A stretch of 64,000 nt of DNA, taken from an uncultured Litoreibacter sp. Lineage in GTDB: Bacteria; Pseudomonadota; Alphaproteobacteria; Rhodobacterales; Rhodobacteraceae. The translations under genes and the position numbers were made by a program. Where the stretch lies: NCBI GenBank assembly GCA_947494435.1, contig CANLUY010000002.1:930001-994000 (forward strand). The letters are read 5' to 3'. Positions 9,395-18,050 of the stretch are shown piece after piece. The notes under the pieces were generated by a model, which saw nothing but the letters and a program-made list of their open reading frames with translations, had not been told where the DNA came from and did no database searches. The first letter of the stretch is position 1. Every line of letters starts with the position of its first letter.

Positions 9395-10290
9395 TCCACG
9401 TTTTGGACTTGTTCGCGCATCTGATCGATCAGCGCTTTGAGGTCAAGGCCCACACGTGTGAGCTCTGTATTGCCGGACTTAGAACACAGAGTATTTGCCT
9501 CGCGGTTAAATTCCTGCATGAGAAAATCAAGTTTTCGCCCGATTGCGCCTTCGCTCAAAAGCAAGACTTGCGCCGCCTCAACATGCGCGTTCAATCTGTC
9601 GATCTCTTCTGTGATATCTGCCTTTACAGCAAGAACCGCCAATTCCTGCGCGACCCGGTCAGGGTCAGCACCGTCAGAATTGTCGAGAACGCGCGCCAAA
9701 TTGGTTTTCAAAGTCTCCGCAACCTGCTCTTTTCGCGCTTCGGCAAGATGTGCAGCTTGGGACACTAATGCGCTGACATCGCTCAAGCTGGTCTCCAGAA
9801 CGGCTTTCAACGCGGCGCCTTCTGCCGCGCGCATCGTGAGAAACGCCTGCAATGCGGTCTCAGATGTTTTCATGACCTCATCAGCAGATGGCACAAGTTC
9901 ACTGTCATCCCCAGATGCAATCACACCGCGCAACCCGAGAAACTCAGCGACACTAGGTGCTGTGACGTTAACGCCTGCTTTCTCGGCTTCTGCCTGAACT
10001 TGCTTTGCAGCCGCCATCACACCGGCCAAAACCGTTTGATCCAACCGTAACGCACCGCCTGCGCCTTCAGCTTCATACCGGACCGATACCGACACGTTAC
10101 CGCGCGACAGTGACTTTTGCAGATGCGCCTTCAAAACCTGGTCGAATCCAATCATACGCTCCGGCGCTCGCACGCGAATATCGAGGCCCTTTGCGTTCAC
10201 GCCGCGTATCTCAACCGTCCAGCTTAAGGAGCCAGCAGACGTGTTGCTTGATCCGCTTTCTGCCGCGAAACCAGTCATTGAATGAACCAT
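9391..10290 (-). CDS. yicC: YicC family endoribonuclease-like protein
   Basis: A 299-residue YicC family protein, beginning with the characteristic SMTGFA and carrying the conserved arginine in the strand [11 protein letters not shown] and the C-terminal [18 protein letters not shown]. In E. coli YicC has been linked to RNA turnover and reported to have endoribonuclease activity; the role here is inferred from family. It is the first gene of the yicC-gmk-carbonic anhydrase operon and is divergent from the PAS_5 gene across about 170 bp that contain a CtrA-like site. Confidence 0.92.
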   Translation of the reverse strand: MVHSMTGFAAESGSSNTSAGSLSWTVEIRGVNAKGLDIRVRAPERMIGFDQVLKAHLQKSLSRGNVSVSVRYEAEGAGGALRLDQTVLAGVMAAAKQVQAEAEKAGVNVTAPSVAEFLGLRGVIASGDDSELVPSADEVMKTSETALQAFLTMRAAEGAALKAVLETSLSDVSALVSQAAHLAEARKEQVAETLKTNLARVLDNSDGADPDRVAQELAVLAVKADITEEIDRLNAHVEAAQVLLLSEGAIGRKLDFLMQEFNREANTLCSKSGNTELTRVGLDLKALIDQMREQVQNVE

Positions 10291-10347
10291 GTCGGAATTA
10301 ACCTATTAACAGTTTAGCGGCCTGCAATTTGAGTAAAATGTGCCATA

Positions 10348-10362
10348 TTAAGACCACGTTAA
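10348..10362. promoter_or_regulatory. Candidate CtrA binding site
   Basis: The sequence TTAA-N7-TTAA (spacer gaccacg) exactly matches the core of the CtrA recognition consensus. It lies between the divergent yicC and PAS_5 genes, about 58 bp upstream of the yicC start and 100 bp upstream of the PAS_5 start. No binding evidence is available; a single short motif can occur by chance. Confidence 0.5.
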
Positions 10363-10461
10363 GATTTCGCAGTCAGGGTTAACAAAACCTAAAGGTTGCG
10401 GCAACTCTGACGGGCGTTTGTGGGGAACGCGGTGCAAGTAGTGATCGAGAGGGTGTTTGTC

Positions 10462-11169
10462 ATGCGAGGACAACAATCGGGTGGAACGCAGCGTTCCAAA
10501 AATGTGGTTTCATTTGGGACTTATCATATGGCGGCGACACAACCAATTCTGGCTCAGATCAGATCCTACTGGGAAGAACTGCGTGCTGGGCGCTTGATGC
10601 CCTTGCGCGCTGAAATTGATCCGCGCGAAATGTCACCCTTCCTCGAAGTCTGCTTCGTTCTTGAACGGCAAGAACCCGGGGACATCCGGTTCCGCCTCGC
10701 CGGAATGGGCGTCAACGACCTCATGGGGATGGAAGTCCGCGGTATGCAGCTTCGCTCGCTCATTGTGCCCGAAGGCCGCGCTCATTTCAGCAAGCAGATT
10801 GATACGCTCTTCACCGAACCCGAAATTCAGGAATACAAGCTTATTTCGGATGCGGATAATGCGCCGCACCTTAAGGCAAGCATGCTCATCCTGCCGCTCA
10901 AAAGTGAAGACGGCGAAGCAGACCGCGCCATCGGATGCCTGACAACAGACGGGATTGTGGGCGTGCCTCCCCGTCGTTTCCGTGTCGCGGAATTACAGCG
11001 CACGTCGCTGATAACGGGATTGTCGCAGTCAAACGCGGTCCTGACACCACAACCCGCCGCTTTAGCCCATGCGGGTTTCGCAGAAGCTGCTGCCGTGTTC
11101 GAAGAAAATCCACTTGATCAACCGTCAGCGAAGCCCACCGGCGCACCTTATCTTCGCGTCGTGAAATAG
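10462..11169 (+). CDS. PAS_5 family sensory protein
   Basis: A 235-residue protein whose first two thirds match the PAS_5 (DUF) family common in Rhodobacterales and Rhizobiales: ILAQIRSYWEELRAGRLMP, a predicted PAS strand FRLAGMGVNDLMG, and LILPLKSEDGEADRAIGCL. It has no kinase, HTH or cyclase output domain and no membrane segment, so it probably acts through a partner. The ligand is unknown. The ATG at 10462 is preferred because GAGAGG lies nine bases upstream; an in-frame GTG at 10420 would add 14 residues. It is followed by a strong terminator. The CtrA-like site upstream suggests a link with cell cycle or motility control. Confidence 0.75.
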   Translation: MRGQQSGGTQRSKNVVSFGTYHMAATQPILAQIRSYWEELRAGRLMPLRAEIDPREMSPFLEVCFVLERQEPGDIRFRLAGMGVNDLMGMEVRGMQLRSLIVPEGRAHFSKQIDTLFTEPEIQEYKLISDADNAPHLKASMLILPLKSEDGEADRAIGCLTTDGIVGVPPRRFRVAELQRTSLITGLSQSNAVLTPQPAALAHAGFAEAAAVFEENPLDQPSAKPTGAPYLRVVK

Positions 11170-11170
11170 C

Positions 11171-11207
11171 AAAAGCCGCCTGATCGATGATCAGGCGGCC
11201 TGTTTTC
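11171..11207. terminator. Bidirectional rho-independent terminator
   Basis: A perfect 11-bp stem (11175-11185 with 11189-11199, three-base loop) is preceded by AAAA and followed by CTGTTTT. It sits between the convergent PAS_5 and DAHP synthase genes and can serve both. Confidence 0.85.
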
Positions 11208-11221
11208 CAGATTTACCAAAT

Positions 11222-12589
11222 TTACATCGCCGCGCGACGGGCTTCCGCACGATCCGACAACTGCTCCGCCACAAGGAAAGCCAACTCAAGGGACTGAGAC
11301 GCGTTCAAGCGGGGATCACAAGCTGTGTGGTACCTATCCGACAGGTCTTCGTCTGTGACTGCACGGACACCGCCTGTGCATTCGGTCACATCCGCGCCGG
11401 TCATCTCGAAATGCACGCCACCTGGGACAGTGCCCTCAGCCTTGTGGACCGCGAAGAATTCTTGGACTTCACGCAGAACACTGTCGAAGGGCCGAGTTTT
11501 GTAGCCGGACGAAGACTTGATCGTATTGCCATGCATCGGATCACAGGTCCAAACGACTTTGGCCCCCTCTTCTTCGACTGCCTTGATAAGGCGTGGAAGG
11601 TGTTCACCGACAGAGCCCGCACCGAAACGCGCAATCAATGTCAAACGACCCGCTTCATTCTCTGGGTTGAGTGTCGACATCAACGACTTCAAGTGACCAG
11701 TGGTCATCGTCGGTCCACATTTCAGCCCAATCGGGTTCATCACACCTTTGCAGAATTCAACATGTGCACCGTCTGGTTGACGTGTCCGGTCCCCGATCCA
11801 CACCATATGCCCGGACCCTGCCAACCACTTGCCAGACGTCGAGTCGATACGGGTCAGGGCCTCTTCGTATTCCAGAAGCAAAGCCTCATGAGAGGTGTAA
11901 AAATCAACCGAGGCAAGCTCTGCATTTTTCTCTGGCGTCATGCCTGCGGATGCCATGAAATCAAGCGAGTCCTGAATTCGGTTCGCCATTTCGCGGTACT
12001 CTGCCGCTTGTTCGCCTTTGGTAAAGCCGAGCGTCCACGCATGCACTTGGTGCACATCCGCGTAGCCACCTTTTGAAAAGGCACGAAGCAAGTTCAATGT
12101 CGCTGCTGCTTGCGTATAGGCCTGCAGCATCTTTGCCGGATCAGGGATCCGCGCCTCTGACGTGAAATCCAACTCGTTAATGATGTCACCACGGTAGCTT
12201 GGCAATTCCACGCCATCCTTCGTCTCCGTCGGTGCGGAGCGTGGCTTGGCAAATTGCCCAGCCATGCGGCCTATTTTGACGACAGGTACTTTTGCGCCGT
12301 ATGTCAGCACCATCGCCATCTGCAGCATCACCTTGAACGTGTCGCGAATGCCGTCGGCAGAGAAATCATTGAAGCTCTCGGCGCAATCGCCGCCTTGTAG
12401 CAAGAAGCCCTCCCCACGACTGACCGCCGCCAGTTGCGACTTCAGCGTCCGCGTCTCACCGGCAAAAACGAGCGGCGGATACTTCGACAATTGGGCCTCA
12501 GCCGCAGCCAATGCTGCTGCGTCGGTATATTCAGGCATCTGGATGCGTGGTTTGTTGCGCCAGTCCGTCTTGGTCCAAGTCTGTGCCAT
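11222..12589 (-). CDS. Class II 3-deoxy-7-phosphoheptulonate synthase (DAHP synthase)
   Basis: First enzyme of the shikimate pathway, condensing phosphoenolpyruvate and erythrose 4-phosphate to DAHP. This is the plant-type (class II) form: [11 protein letters not shown] contains the metal-binding cysteine, and [16 protein letters not shown] and GVHFEMTG supply the phosphate and metal sites. The length is 455 residues from ATG 12589, which has GGAG eight bases upstream; an ATG six codons earlier is less likely. No other aro gene is adjacent. It transcribes towards the terminator shared with the PAS_5 gene. Confidence 0.93.
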   Translation of the reverse strand: MAQTWTKTDWRNKPRIQMPEYTDAAALAAAEAQLSKYPPLVFAGETRTLKSQLAAVSRGEGFLLQGGDCAESFNDFSADGIRDTFKVMLQMAMVLTYGAKVPVVKIGRMAGQFAKPRSAPTETKDGVELPSYRGDIINELDFTSEARIPDPAKMLQAYTQAAATLNLLRAFSKGGYADVHQVHAWTLGFTKGEQAAEYREMANRIQDSLDFMASAGMTPEKNAELASVDFYTSHEALLLEYEEALTRIDSTSGKWLAGSGHMVWIGDRTRQPDGAHVEFCKGVMNPIGLKCGPTMTTGHLKSLMSTLNPENEAGRLTLIARFGAGSVGEHLPRLIKAVEEEGAKVVWTCDPMHGNTIKSSSGYKTRPFDSVLREVQEFFAVHKAEGTVPGGVHFEMTGADVTECTGGVRAVTDEDLSDRYHTACDPRLNASQSLELAFLVAEQLSDRAEARRAAM

Positions 12590-12733
12590 GCTCTTTGCTC
12601 CGTGCATGTTAGCGGTCTCAATGAAGAATGCCTTGTTTAGTCTGCATTGCAGGGCTTGCCAATGTCGAAAACTCAGCTAAGGGTGAACTGATCTGTGTAG
12701 CACAGTCATCTATGTTTGGATTGGGAGGTCCAT

Positions 12734-13741
12734 GTGTCTACGCCTAGCACAATAACAGGACGCCCCGAGTCCGGTTCAGTCGCGACTACAGCGCGATATG
12801 TCTTTGTTTTAATGAACAATTTTACAATGCTCAGTTTCGCAGGTGCAATCGAGGCCCTCCGCATTGCAAATCGTATGGTCCCAGACAGCTACAATTGGCA
12901 ATTGGCCGGCGAAGGTGGCGAGTTCGCGACCTGTTCAGCCGGGATCAAATACAGCCTCGATATGGATCTTGATGAATTACAACGCGATGACATTGTTGTC
13001 CTGTGTGGCGGCGTTGATATCCAAGGCGCCACAACCAAACGGCTGATGAATTGGCTGCGCCGCGAAGCGCGCCGTGGTGTGAAAATTGGTGCGCTTTGTA
13101 CCGCAAGCTACACTTTGGCGCGTGCCGGTTTGCTTGACGGAAAACGCGCCACAATCCACTGGGAAAACCAAGACAGCTTTACCGAAGAGTTTGAAGAGGT
13201 TGAGCTGACAAAATCCGTCTTTGTTATCGACGGAAACCGCATGACAACGGCGGGTGGCACGTCATCCATCGACCTGATGCTCAAGATCATCGCAGACGAT
13301 CTTGGCGAAGAGGTCGCGAATATGGTGGCGGACCAACAGATTTATAGCTCCATTCGGACCGATCAGGATCAACAGCGCCTATCCATTCCGACACGAATTG
13401 GCGTGCGTCACCCAAAACTCAGCCGCGTCATACAAATGATGGAAATCAACATTGAAGAGCCGATCAGTCCGTCCCTTCTGGCCAAAGAGGTCGGCATGTC
13501 CACGCGCCAGCTCGAGCGGTTGTTTCGGCGCTATCTGAACCGCAGTCCGAAGCGCTACTACATGGAAATCCGTCTGCAAAAAGCGCGCAACCTGCTTATG
13601 CAAACAGATATGAGCGTGATCAATGTTGCGTTAGCATGCGGATTTGCGTCGCCTTCTCATTTCTCGAAATGCTATCGTGCGCATTACGACACAACGCCAT
13701 ACCGTGAACGCGGCGCGCATTCGACAAGACAAACGCATTAA
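12734..13741 (+). CDS. GlxA family transcriptional regulator (DJ-1/PfpI plus AraC domain)
   Basis: A 335-residue regulator with an N-terminal DJ-1/PfpI-like domain (ARYVFVLMNNFTMLSFAGA, then GALCTASYTLARAGLLDG) and a C-terminal AraC DNA-binding domain (SPSLLAKEVGMSTRQLERLF, then VINVALACGFASPSHFSKCY). The overall type is that of GbdR/ArgR-like regulators of glycine betaine, carnitine or arginine catabolism, but no such catabolic operon adjoins it, so the inducer cannot be assigned. The GTG start at 12734 has GGGAGG five bases upstream; a TTG at 12716 is an alternative. It is divergent from DAHP synthase and is followed by the ECF sigma gene. Confidence 0.85.
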   Translation: MSTPSTITGRPESGSVATTARYVFVLMNNFTMLSFAGAIEALRIANRMVPDSYNWQLAGEGGEFATCSAGIKYSLDMDLDELQRDDIVVLCGGVDIQGATTKRLMNWLRREARRGVKIGALCTASYTLARAGLLDGKRATIHWENQDSFTEEFEEVELTKSVFVIDGNRMTTAGGTSSIDLMLKIIADDLGEEVANMVADQQIYSSIRTDQDQQRLSIPTRIGVRHPKLSRVIQMMEINIEEPISPSLLAKEVGMSTRQLERLFRRYLNRSPKRYYMEIRLQKARNLLMQTDMSVINVALACGFASPSHFSKCYRAHYDTTPYRERGAHSTRQTH

Positions 13742-13799
13742 CAACACACTCTAAGAGGTTGATATTTCGATTTTTCGCAAATCGACACCAACAAACGAG

Positions 13800-14312
13800 G
13801 TGCGCGATGGACTACATTCCATTGCGCCGCGGCTTTGGCGGTATTGCGTTGTATTGTCAGGAAGCCGCGACATTGCTGATGACCTTGCTCAAGCGGCTTG
13901 CCTCAGAGCCATTGAGAAAGCGGACCAATTTGAACCTGGGACACATCTTGACCGATGGGTCTTCCGGATTGCCCAACGTATTTGGCTCAATGACTTGCGC
14001 GCAGCCGCTGTAAGGCGCGGCACTGGGGTCGTCTCTGTGCATGACACCGACCTTTCAACTGAGATCACCGGGACAAATATGACAGCTGAGGCGAATATTT
14101 TCGTCACTGAAGTGTTATCCCAAGTAGCGGCCCTTCCAGAGGCACAGAAGGAGGCTGTGATGCTCGTTTATGTTGAGGGGTTCAGCTACAAGGACGCCGC
14201 AGACGTTCTGGATGTTCCGATTGGGACAGTCATGAGCCGTTTGGCCGCAGCGCGCGGGAAGTTGAAAAAAGATATGGCGGGTACCGATCAAGGTGGCCTG
14301 GAGGCCGGATGA
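13800..14312 (+). CDS. ECF-type RNA polymerase sigma factor
   Basis: A 170-residue sigma-70 family factor with region 2 (SGSRDIADDLAQAACLRAI, then WVFRIAQRIWLNDLR) and region 4 (LPEAQKEAVMLVYVEGFSY, then VPIGTVMSRLAAARGKL). It would direct polymerase to a stress or envelope regulon. The only in-frame start, GTG at 13800, has a purine-rich stretch directly against it and so is uncertain; an upstream stop at 13752 limits other choices. The gene overlaps the anti-sigma gene by 4 bp. No ECF-type autoregulatory promoter was evident in the short gap upstream. Confidence 0.88.
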   Translation: MRDGLHSIAPRLWRYCVVLSGSRDIADDLAQAACLRAIEKADQFEPGTHLDRWVFRIAQRIWLNDLRAAAVRRGTGVVSVHDTDLSTEITGTNMTAEANIFVTEVLSQVAALPEAQKEAVMLVYVEGFSYKDAADVLDVPIGTVMSRLAAARGKLKKDMAGTDQGGLEAG

Positions 14313-15031
14313 CTATGACGACAGACATCACTGACGAAGAGTTGACGGCCTATCTTGATGGTGAAGCCGATACTGCGTTGCGCGCAAGAATTGACCAAAC
14401 CCTGACGTCCGACCCAGAGGTGGCCGCACGTCTGGACGCTTTAAGTATTGATACATCTTCGCTGAAAGCGGAGTTCGACGGCCTGCTTATGACTGCACCT
14501 AACAATCTGGTCCCGGCGGCTAACGACAGATCGCCCCCTCGGGCGTTTGGCGGGGCCATAGTTGCGTCTATGATCCTTGGCCTTACCATGGGCTACACAA
14601 TTTTCAGCCCGTCCACGCCTGCCAAACCGGGTTGGACACAGTATGTTGCGGCGTACCAAGCCCTCTACGTCTCGGAGACGCTGAACACAGTTTCGCCGTC
14701 CGAACCATCAGAATTGATCCGTTTATCCGAAGTGATCGGGCGCGACCTCAACCCAGCGACAGAGATTGACACGTTGAACTTCAAGCGCGGGCAGGTTTTG
14801 GGATTCAACGGCAAACCGCTGATCCAACTGGCATATTTGACCGAAGACGGAAAACCAGTCGCGCTCTGCGTCATTCGAAATGGTAGCCCTCAACAAGACA
14901 TAGAACACAGGGAGCTTGAGGGTATGCAGGCCGCAAGCTGGTCCGATGGGACATTCTCTTACCTTTTGATCGGCGGAGCAGATGCAGACCTGATCGCGGA
15001 AACCGCGACTAAATTCAAAGCCCGGCTGTAG
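14309..15031 (+). CDS. Membrane-anchored anti-sigma factor
   Basis: A 240-residue protein translationally coupled (ATGA overlap) to the ECF sigma gene. The N terminus begins DEELTAYLDGEAD, typical of anti-sigma domains; one membrane segment lies near residues 81-99, and the rest, about 140 residues, would be periplasmic. The HxxxCxxC zinc motif of ZAS-type anti-sigma factors is absent. This architecture fits a sensor that holds the sigma factor at the membrane until an envelope signal arrives. The signal is unknown, and the start could be MTT two codons later. Confidence 0.8.
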   Translation: MTMTTDITDEELTAYLDGEADTALRARIDQTLTSDPEVAARLDALSIDTSSLKAEFDGLLMTAPNNLVPAANDRSPPRAFGGAIVASMILGLTMGYTIFSPSTPAKPGWTQYVAAYQALYVSETLNTVSPSEPSELIRLSEVIGRDLNPATEIDTLNFKRGQVLGFNGKPLIQLAYLTEDGKPVALCVIRNGSPQQDIEHRELEGMQAASWSDGTFSYLLIGGADADLIAETATKFKARL

Positions 15032-15109
15032 ACTCTCAATTTGCATTTTTACTTAAATGAACGCGTTCTGGCCGTTTTCTTGCCCTAGTCCACTGTCATC
15101 CCGGTCTCA

Positions 15110-15364
15110 ATGAAACGACAATCGGGATGGATCATGGGACTGTTCAAATCAATCGTAGCACAGGCAGAGCCGGTCTTTATTGACCCTATTGAGACTAATG
15201 TTCCAACCTTTCGTAGCCGTCGTAGCCCGCGGGCACAAATGGATGCGGAGTGGGATTTCTCTGCAGAAGATACACAACCAGAAAAAGAAACCTCCGGCGT
15301 TCTGTTTGATGCTTTCGCTGACCGTCTAGCGTCCATGCGCAAACAAGGTGGAAAGATCGGTTAG
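15110..15364 (+). CDS. Small protein of unknown function
   Basis: I do not recognise this 84-residue ORF. It is hydrophilic, with an amphipathic N-terminal helix starting MGLFKSIVAQ, an Arg-rich stretch RSRRSPRAQ and an acidic middle. An internal ATG at 15134 may be the true start. It lies 78 bp behind the anti-sigma gene and could belong to that unit. The stop overlaps the convergent ketosynthase stop by 4 bp (TTAG), a tail-to-tail arrangement seen for real genes elsewhere in this window, which supports it being coding. Confidence 0.55.
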   Translation: MKRQSGWIMGLFKSIVAQAEPVFIDPIETNVPTFRSRRSPRAQMDAEWDFSAEDTQPEKETSGVLFDAFADRLASMRKQGGKIG

Positions 15365-16569
15365 ACCCGTTTGAGCGCTAGAACTGCGTTCAAACCACCA
15401 AATGCGAACGCATTTGACAACACGACATCCACTTTCGCCTCACGCGCTTCATTTGGCACGACATCCAAAGCGCATTCTGGATCGGGTTCTTCATAATTGA
15501 CCGTCGGCGCAATGATCCCGTCGCGCAATGCCATGATACAGGCTAACAGCTCAATCGCGCCAGTTCCGCCGATGACATGGCCATGCATGGATTTCGTCGA
15601 GGAAATCATCAAGTTATCGGCATGCGAGCCAAACGCATCTGAGACCGCAGCGCATTCTGTCTTGTCATTGGCCGCCGTGCCAGTCCCATGCGCATTGATA
15701 TAGCCGACCTCTGACGGGTGAATCTTTGCATCTTTCATCGCACCAGAAATCGCGCGCGCAGCACCTTGACGGGAGGGCATCACAATATCGGATGCATCTG
15801 ATGTCATCGCAAAACCAATGACTTCTGCCAGAATTTCCGCGCCGCGCGCTTTCGCATGCGCGTAATCTTCCATAACGAAGATCGCGGCCCCTTCCCCTTG
15901 CACCATACCATTTCGGTTCGCAGAAAACGGACGGCAAGCGTCTTTGGACATCACACGCAGGCCCTCCCATGCCTTTACGCCCCCAAAGCACAGCATCGAC
16001 TCGGATCCACCTGTGATCATCACCGTCGCCATACCAGAACGGATAAAGTTAAACGCCTGCCCCATCGCGTGATTTGATGAAGCGCAAGCCGTCGCAACCG
16101 TGAAGGATGGACCCTTCAAATTATATTGCATGGAGACATGGCTGGCCGCAGCGTTGTTCATGAGCTTGGGAACAACAAACGGATGAACCCGGTTTTTCCC
16201 TTCCTCATAAACGGCGCGGTAATTTTCATCCTGCGTGTTCAATCCACCGCCAGATGTCCCGAGAATGACCCCGGATTGCGCAGCAAGGTCCCCGCTAAAA
16301 CTCAGGCCTGATTGGCCGATCGCCTCTCGCGCCGCATGCAACGTGAACTGCGTGAACCGGTCATAAAGCGAGATTTCTTGGCGATTGAATTCTTGCTGCG
16401 GGTCATAGCCATGCACCTGGCCACCAATCTGGATCGCCAGACGATCAACATCTCGAATATCCAAAGGGCCGATCCCGCATCGCCCTTCGCGGAACGCTTC
16501 AAACGTCTCCCCGCTGGAGGTCGCAAGGGCGTTGATCGTCCCCTGCCCGGTGATCACAACGCGCCGCAT
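15361..16569 (-). CDS. Beta-ketoacyl-ACP synthase (FabF-like)
   Basis: Condensing enzyme of the KAS I/II family, 402 residues. The catalytic triad is intact: Cys162 in TACASSNHAMG, and two histidines in NAHGTGTAANDKTE and SMHGHVIGGTGA. It follows a dedicated acyl carrier protein gene by 3 bp and shares the operon with lpxD and an L,D-transpeptidase, so it is more likely to build a special acyl chain for the envelope than to be the housekeeping FabF. The chain it makes is unknown. Confidence 0.9.
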   Translation of the reverse strand: MRRVVITGQGTINALATSSGETFEAFREGRCGIGPLDIRDVDRLAIQIGGQVHGYDPQQEFNRQEISLYDRFTQFTLHAAREAIGQSGLSFSGDLAAQSGVILGTSGGGLNTQDENYRAVYEEGKNRVHPFVVPKLMNNAAASHVSMQYNLKGPSFTVATACASSNHAMGQAFNFIRSGMATVMITGGSESMLCFGGVKAWEGLRVMSKDACRPFSANRNGMVQGEGAAIFVMEDYAHAKARGAEILAEVIGFAMTSDASDIVMPSRQGAARAISGAMKDAKIHPSEVGYINAHGTGTAANDKTECAAVSDAFGSHADNLMISSTKSMHGHVIGGTGAIELLACIMALRDGIIAPTVNYEEPDPECALDVVPNEAREAKVDVVLSNAFAFGGLNAVLALKRV

Positions 16570-16572
16570 TTG

Positions 16573-16839
16573 CTAAGCCTTTTGCTCCGCAACAAGCTTT
16601 TCAACTGCACCAATAATGGCAGACACACTTGATATGTCGAACTCACTTTCGCTCGGCTCATTCGCATTGAACGGCACAGAGATATCAAACGCCTCTTCAA
16701 TCGCAAAAATGCTTTCAACGAGCCCGAGCGAGTCGATACCCAAATCCTCAAGAGACGCATCCAATTTGATATCGGACACCTCAAGCACTGCCTGTTCGGC
16801 AATGATTTCGATCACTTTTTCTTTTACGCTGGCTGACAT
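16573..16839 (-). CDS. Specialised acyl carrier protein
   Basis: An 88-residue carrier protein with the phosphopantetheine attachment serine in LGIDSLGLVES (Ser37). It differs from housekeeping AcpP by a longer loop (VPFNANEPSESEFD) and a lysine-rich C-terminal tail. Its place between lpxD and the ketosynthase suggests that it presents an acyl chain to one or both. It resembles in concept, but is shorter than, the AcpXL carrier used for very-long-chain lipid A acylation in Rhizobiales. Confidence 0.9.
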   Translation of the reverse strand: MSASVKEKVIEIIAEQAVLEVSDIKLDASLEDLGIDSLGLVESIFAIEEAFDISVPFNANEPSESEFDISSVSAIIGAVEKLVAEQKA

Positions 16840-16914
16840 GTCATCTGTCCTCGCGTTCTCTTCGTCTCAACTTAAGGGCAGGATGTACGCGGGATTGCCG
16901 CATATTACGAGGCC

Positions 16915-18000
16915 CTATTTACCGTTTCCATCCTCGGATGACTTTGCTGCCTGCGCCGCCTTCATGAAACGCGGTAATCTGCGTGCAGCCTTTTGCATCT
17001 CCAGATGCGTCTCCATTTTAACCGCCGGATAGCCAAGCAACACGCGACCTGCGGGTGCATTCGTGAAGATTTTGGTCGCACCGCCGGCGATCACGTCGTC
17101 GCCTACGAAAATATTGTCATTCACACCACATTGTCCCGCCATGACGACCCGATTGCCAATCCTCGAGGATCCGGCAATTCCAACCTGCCCACAGAGCAAA
17201 CAATCCTCACCGATCTGGACGTTGTGCCCGATATGCACGAGATTATCGAGCTTGGTCCCACTGCCAATCGACGTGTTACGTATGGTGCCACGGTCGATGG
17301 CAGCGTTTGCGCCGATTTCTACATTATTTCCGATAGTTACAGCGCCAAGTGAATGTATTCTTGTCCAGCTTTGCTGCGCCGCATCACCTTGATCCCCGAG
17401 GCTTTTGCGGACGTTCTCAACACCGGATTTTTCCGGCGTGACAAAGGAAAATCCGTCCGCACCGATGACACAACCGGGCTGCGCAATGAAATCATCGCCG
17501 ATCAGGACATGATGGCCAATACGCGCGCCCTGCAAAACAAGCGCACGTGCACCAATCACCGCCCCTTCTGCGATTGAAACATGCGATGCGATCCGTGCGT
17601 CCGGCCCGATCACAACATCGCGCCCAATAACCACGAAGGGTGCGATAGCGGCCCCTTCTCCAACGATTGCAGTTTCATGAACAACAGCAGTGGGATGAAT
17701 GCCAGACGCAATATCCGGCCCCGGATCCATAAGACTGGTCAATCCGGACATCGCGTAGCGGGGACGCGGGACGAAAATCGCAGCTTGCAGGCCTAACTCC
17801 TGCCAAGGCGCGCCATCCCAAAGGATTGCGGCTTTCGCCTTGCCCTGCTTTAGGCCGCCAGCGTATTTTTCGTCCATCGCTAATGCGAGCGCGTCTGCAT
17901 CAGCGGTCTGCGGCTCCGACGCGCGGGAAATGCGCAAAGTTCCATCGCCTTCCACCCGTGCACCAAGCGCGGTTGCGATGTCATTTACTGAATAATCCAT
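16915..18000 (-). CDS. lpxD: UDP-3-O-acylglucosamine N-acyltransferase (LpxD)
   Basis: Transfers a 3-hydroxyacyl group from ACP to the 2-amino group of UDP-3-O-acylglucosamine in lipid A synthesis. The 361-residue protein has an N-terminal uridine-binding domain (DALALAMDEKYA region) followed by about ten hexapeptide repeats; the catalytic histidine lies in LVHIGHNVQIG. The start is ATG 18000 with GAGG upstream rather than the longer ORF. The usual lpxD neighbours (bamA, fabZ, lpxA, lpxB) are missing, so this may be a second LpxD-like acyltransferase with another acceptor or chain. It lies 50 bp downstream of the transpeptidase gene. Confidence 0.85.
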   Translation of the reverse strand: MDYSVNDIATALGARVEGDGTLRISRASEPQTADADALALAMDEKYAGGLKQGKAKAAILWDGAPWQELGLQAAIFVPRPRYAMSGLTSLMDPGPDIASGIHPTAVVHETAIVGEGAAIAPFVVIGRDVVIGPDARIASHVSIAEGAVIGARALVLQGARIGHHVLIGDDFIAQPGCVIGADGFSFVTPEKSGVENVRKSLGDQGDAAQQSWTRIHSLGAVTIGNNVEIGANAAIDRGTIRNTSIGSGTKLDNLVHIGHNVQIGEDCLLCGQVGIAGSSRIGNRVVMAGQCGVNDNIFVGDDVIAGGATKIFTNAPAGRVLLGYPAVKMETHLEMQKAARRLPRFMKAAQAAKSSEDGNGK

Positions 18001-18050
18001 TAGAACGCCTCGTCTTTGCGGACGAAGGCTCATGCCTTCGTTTACAAGAT

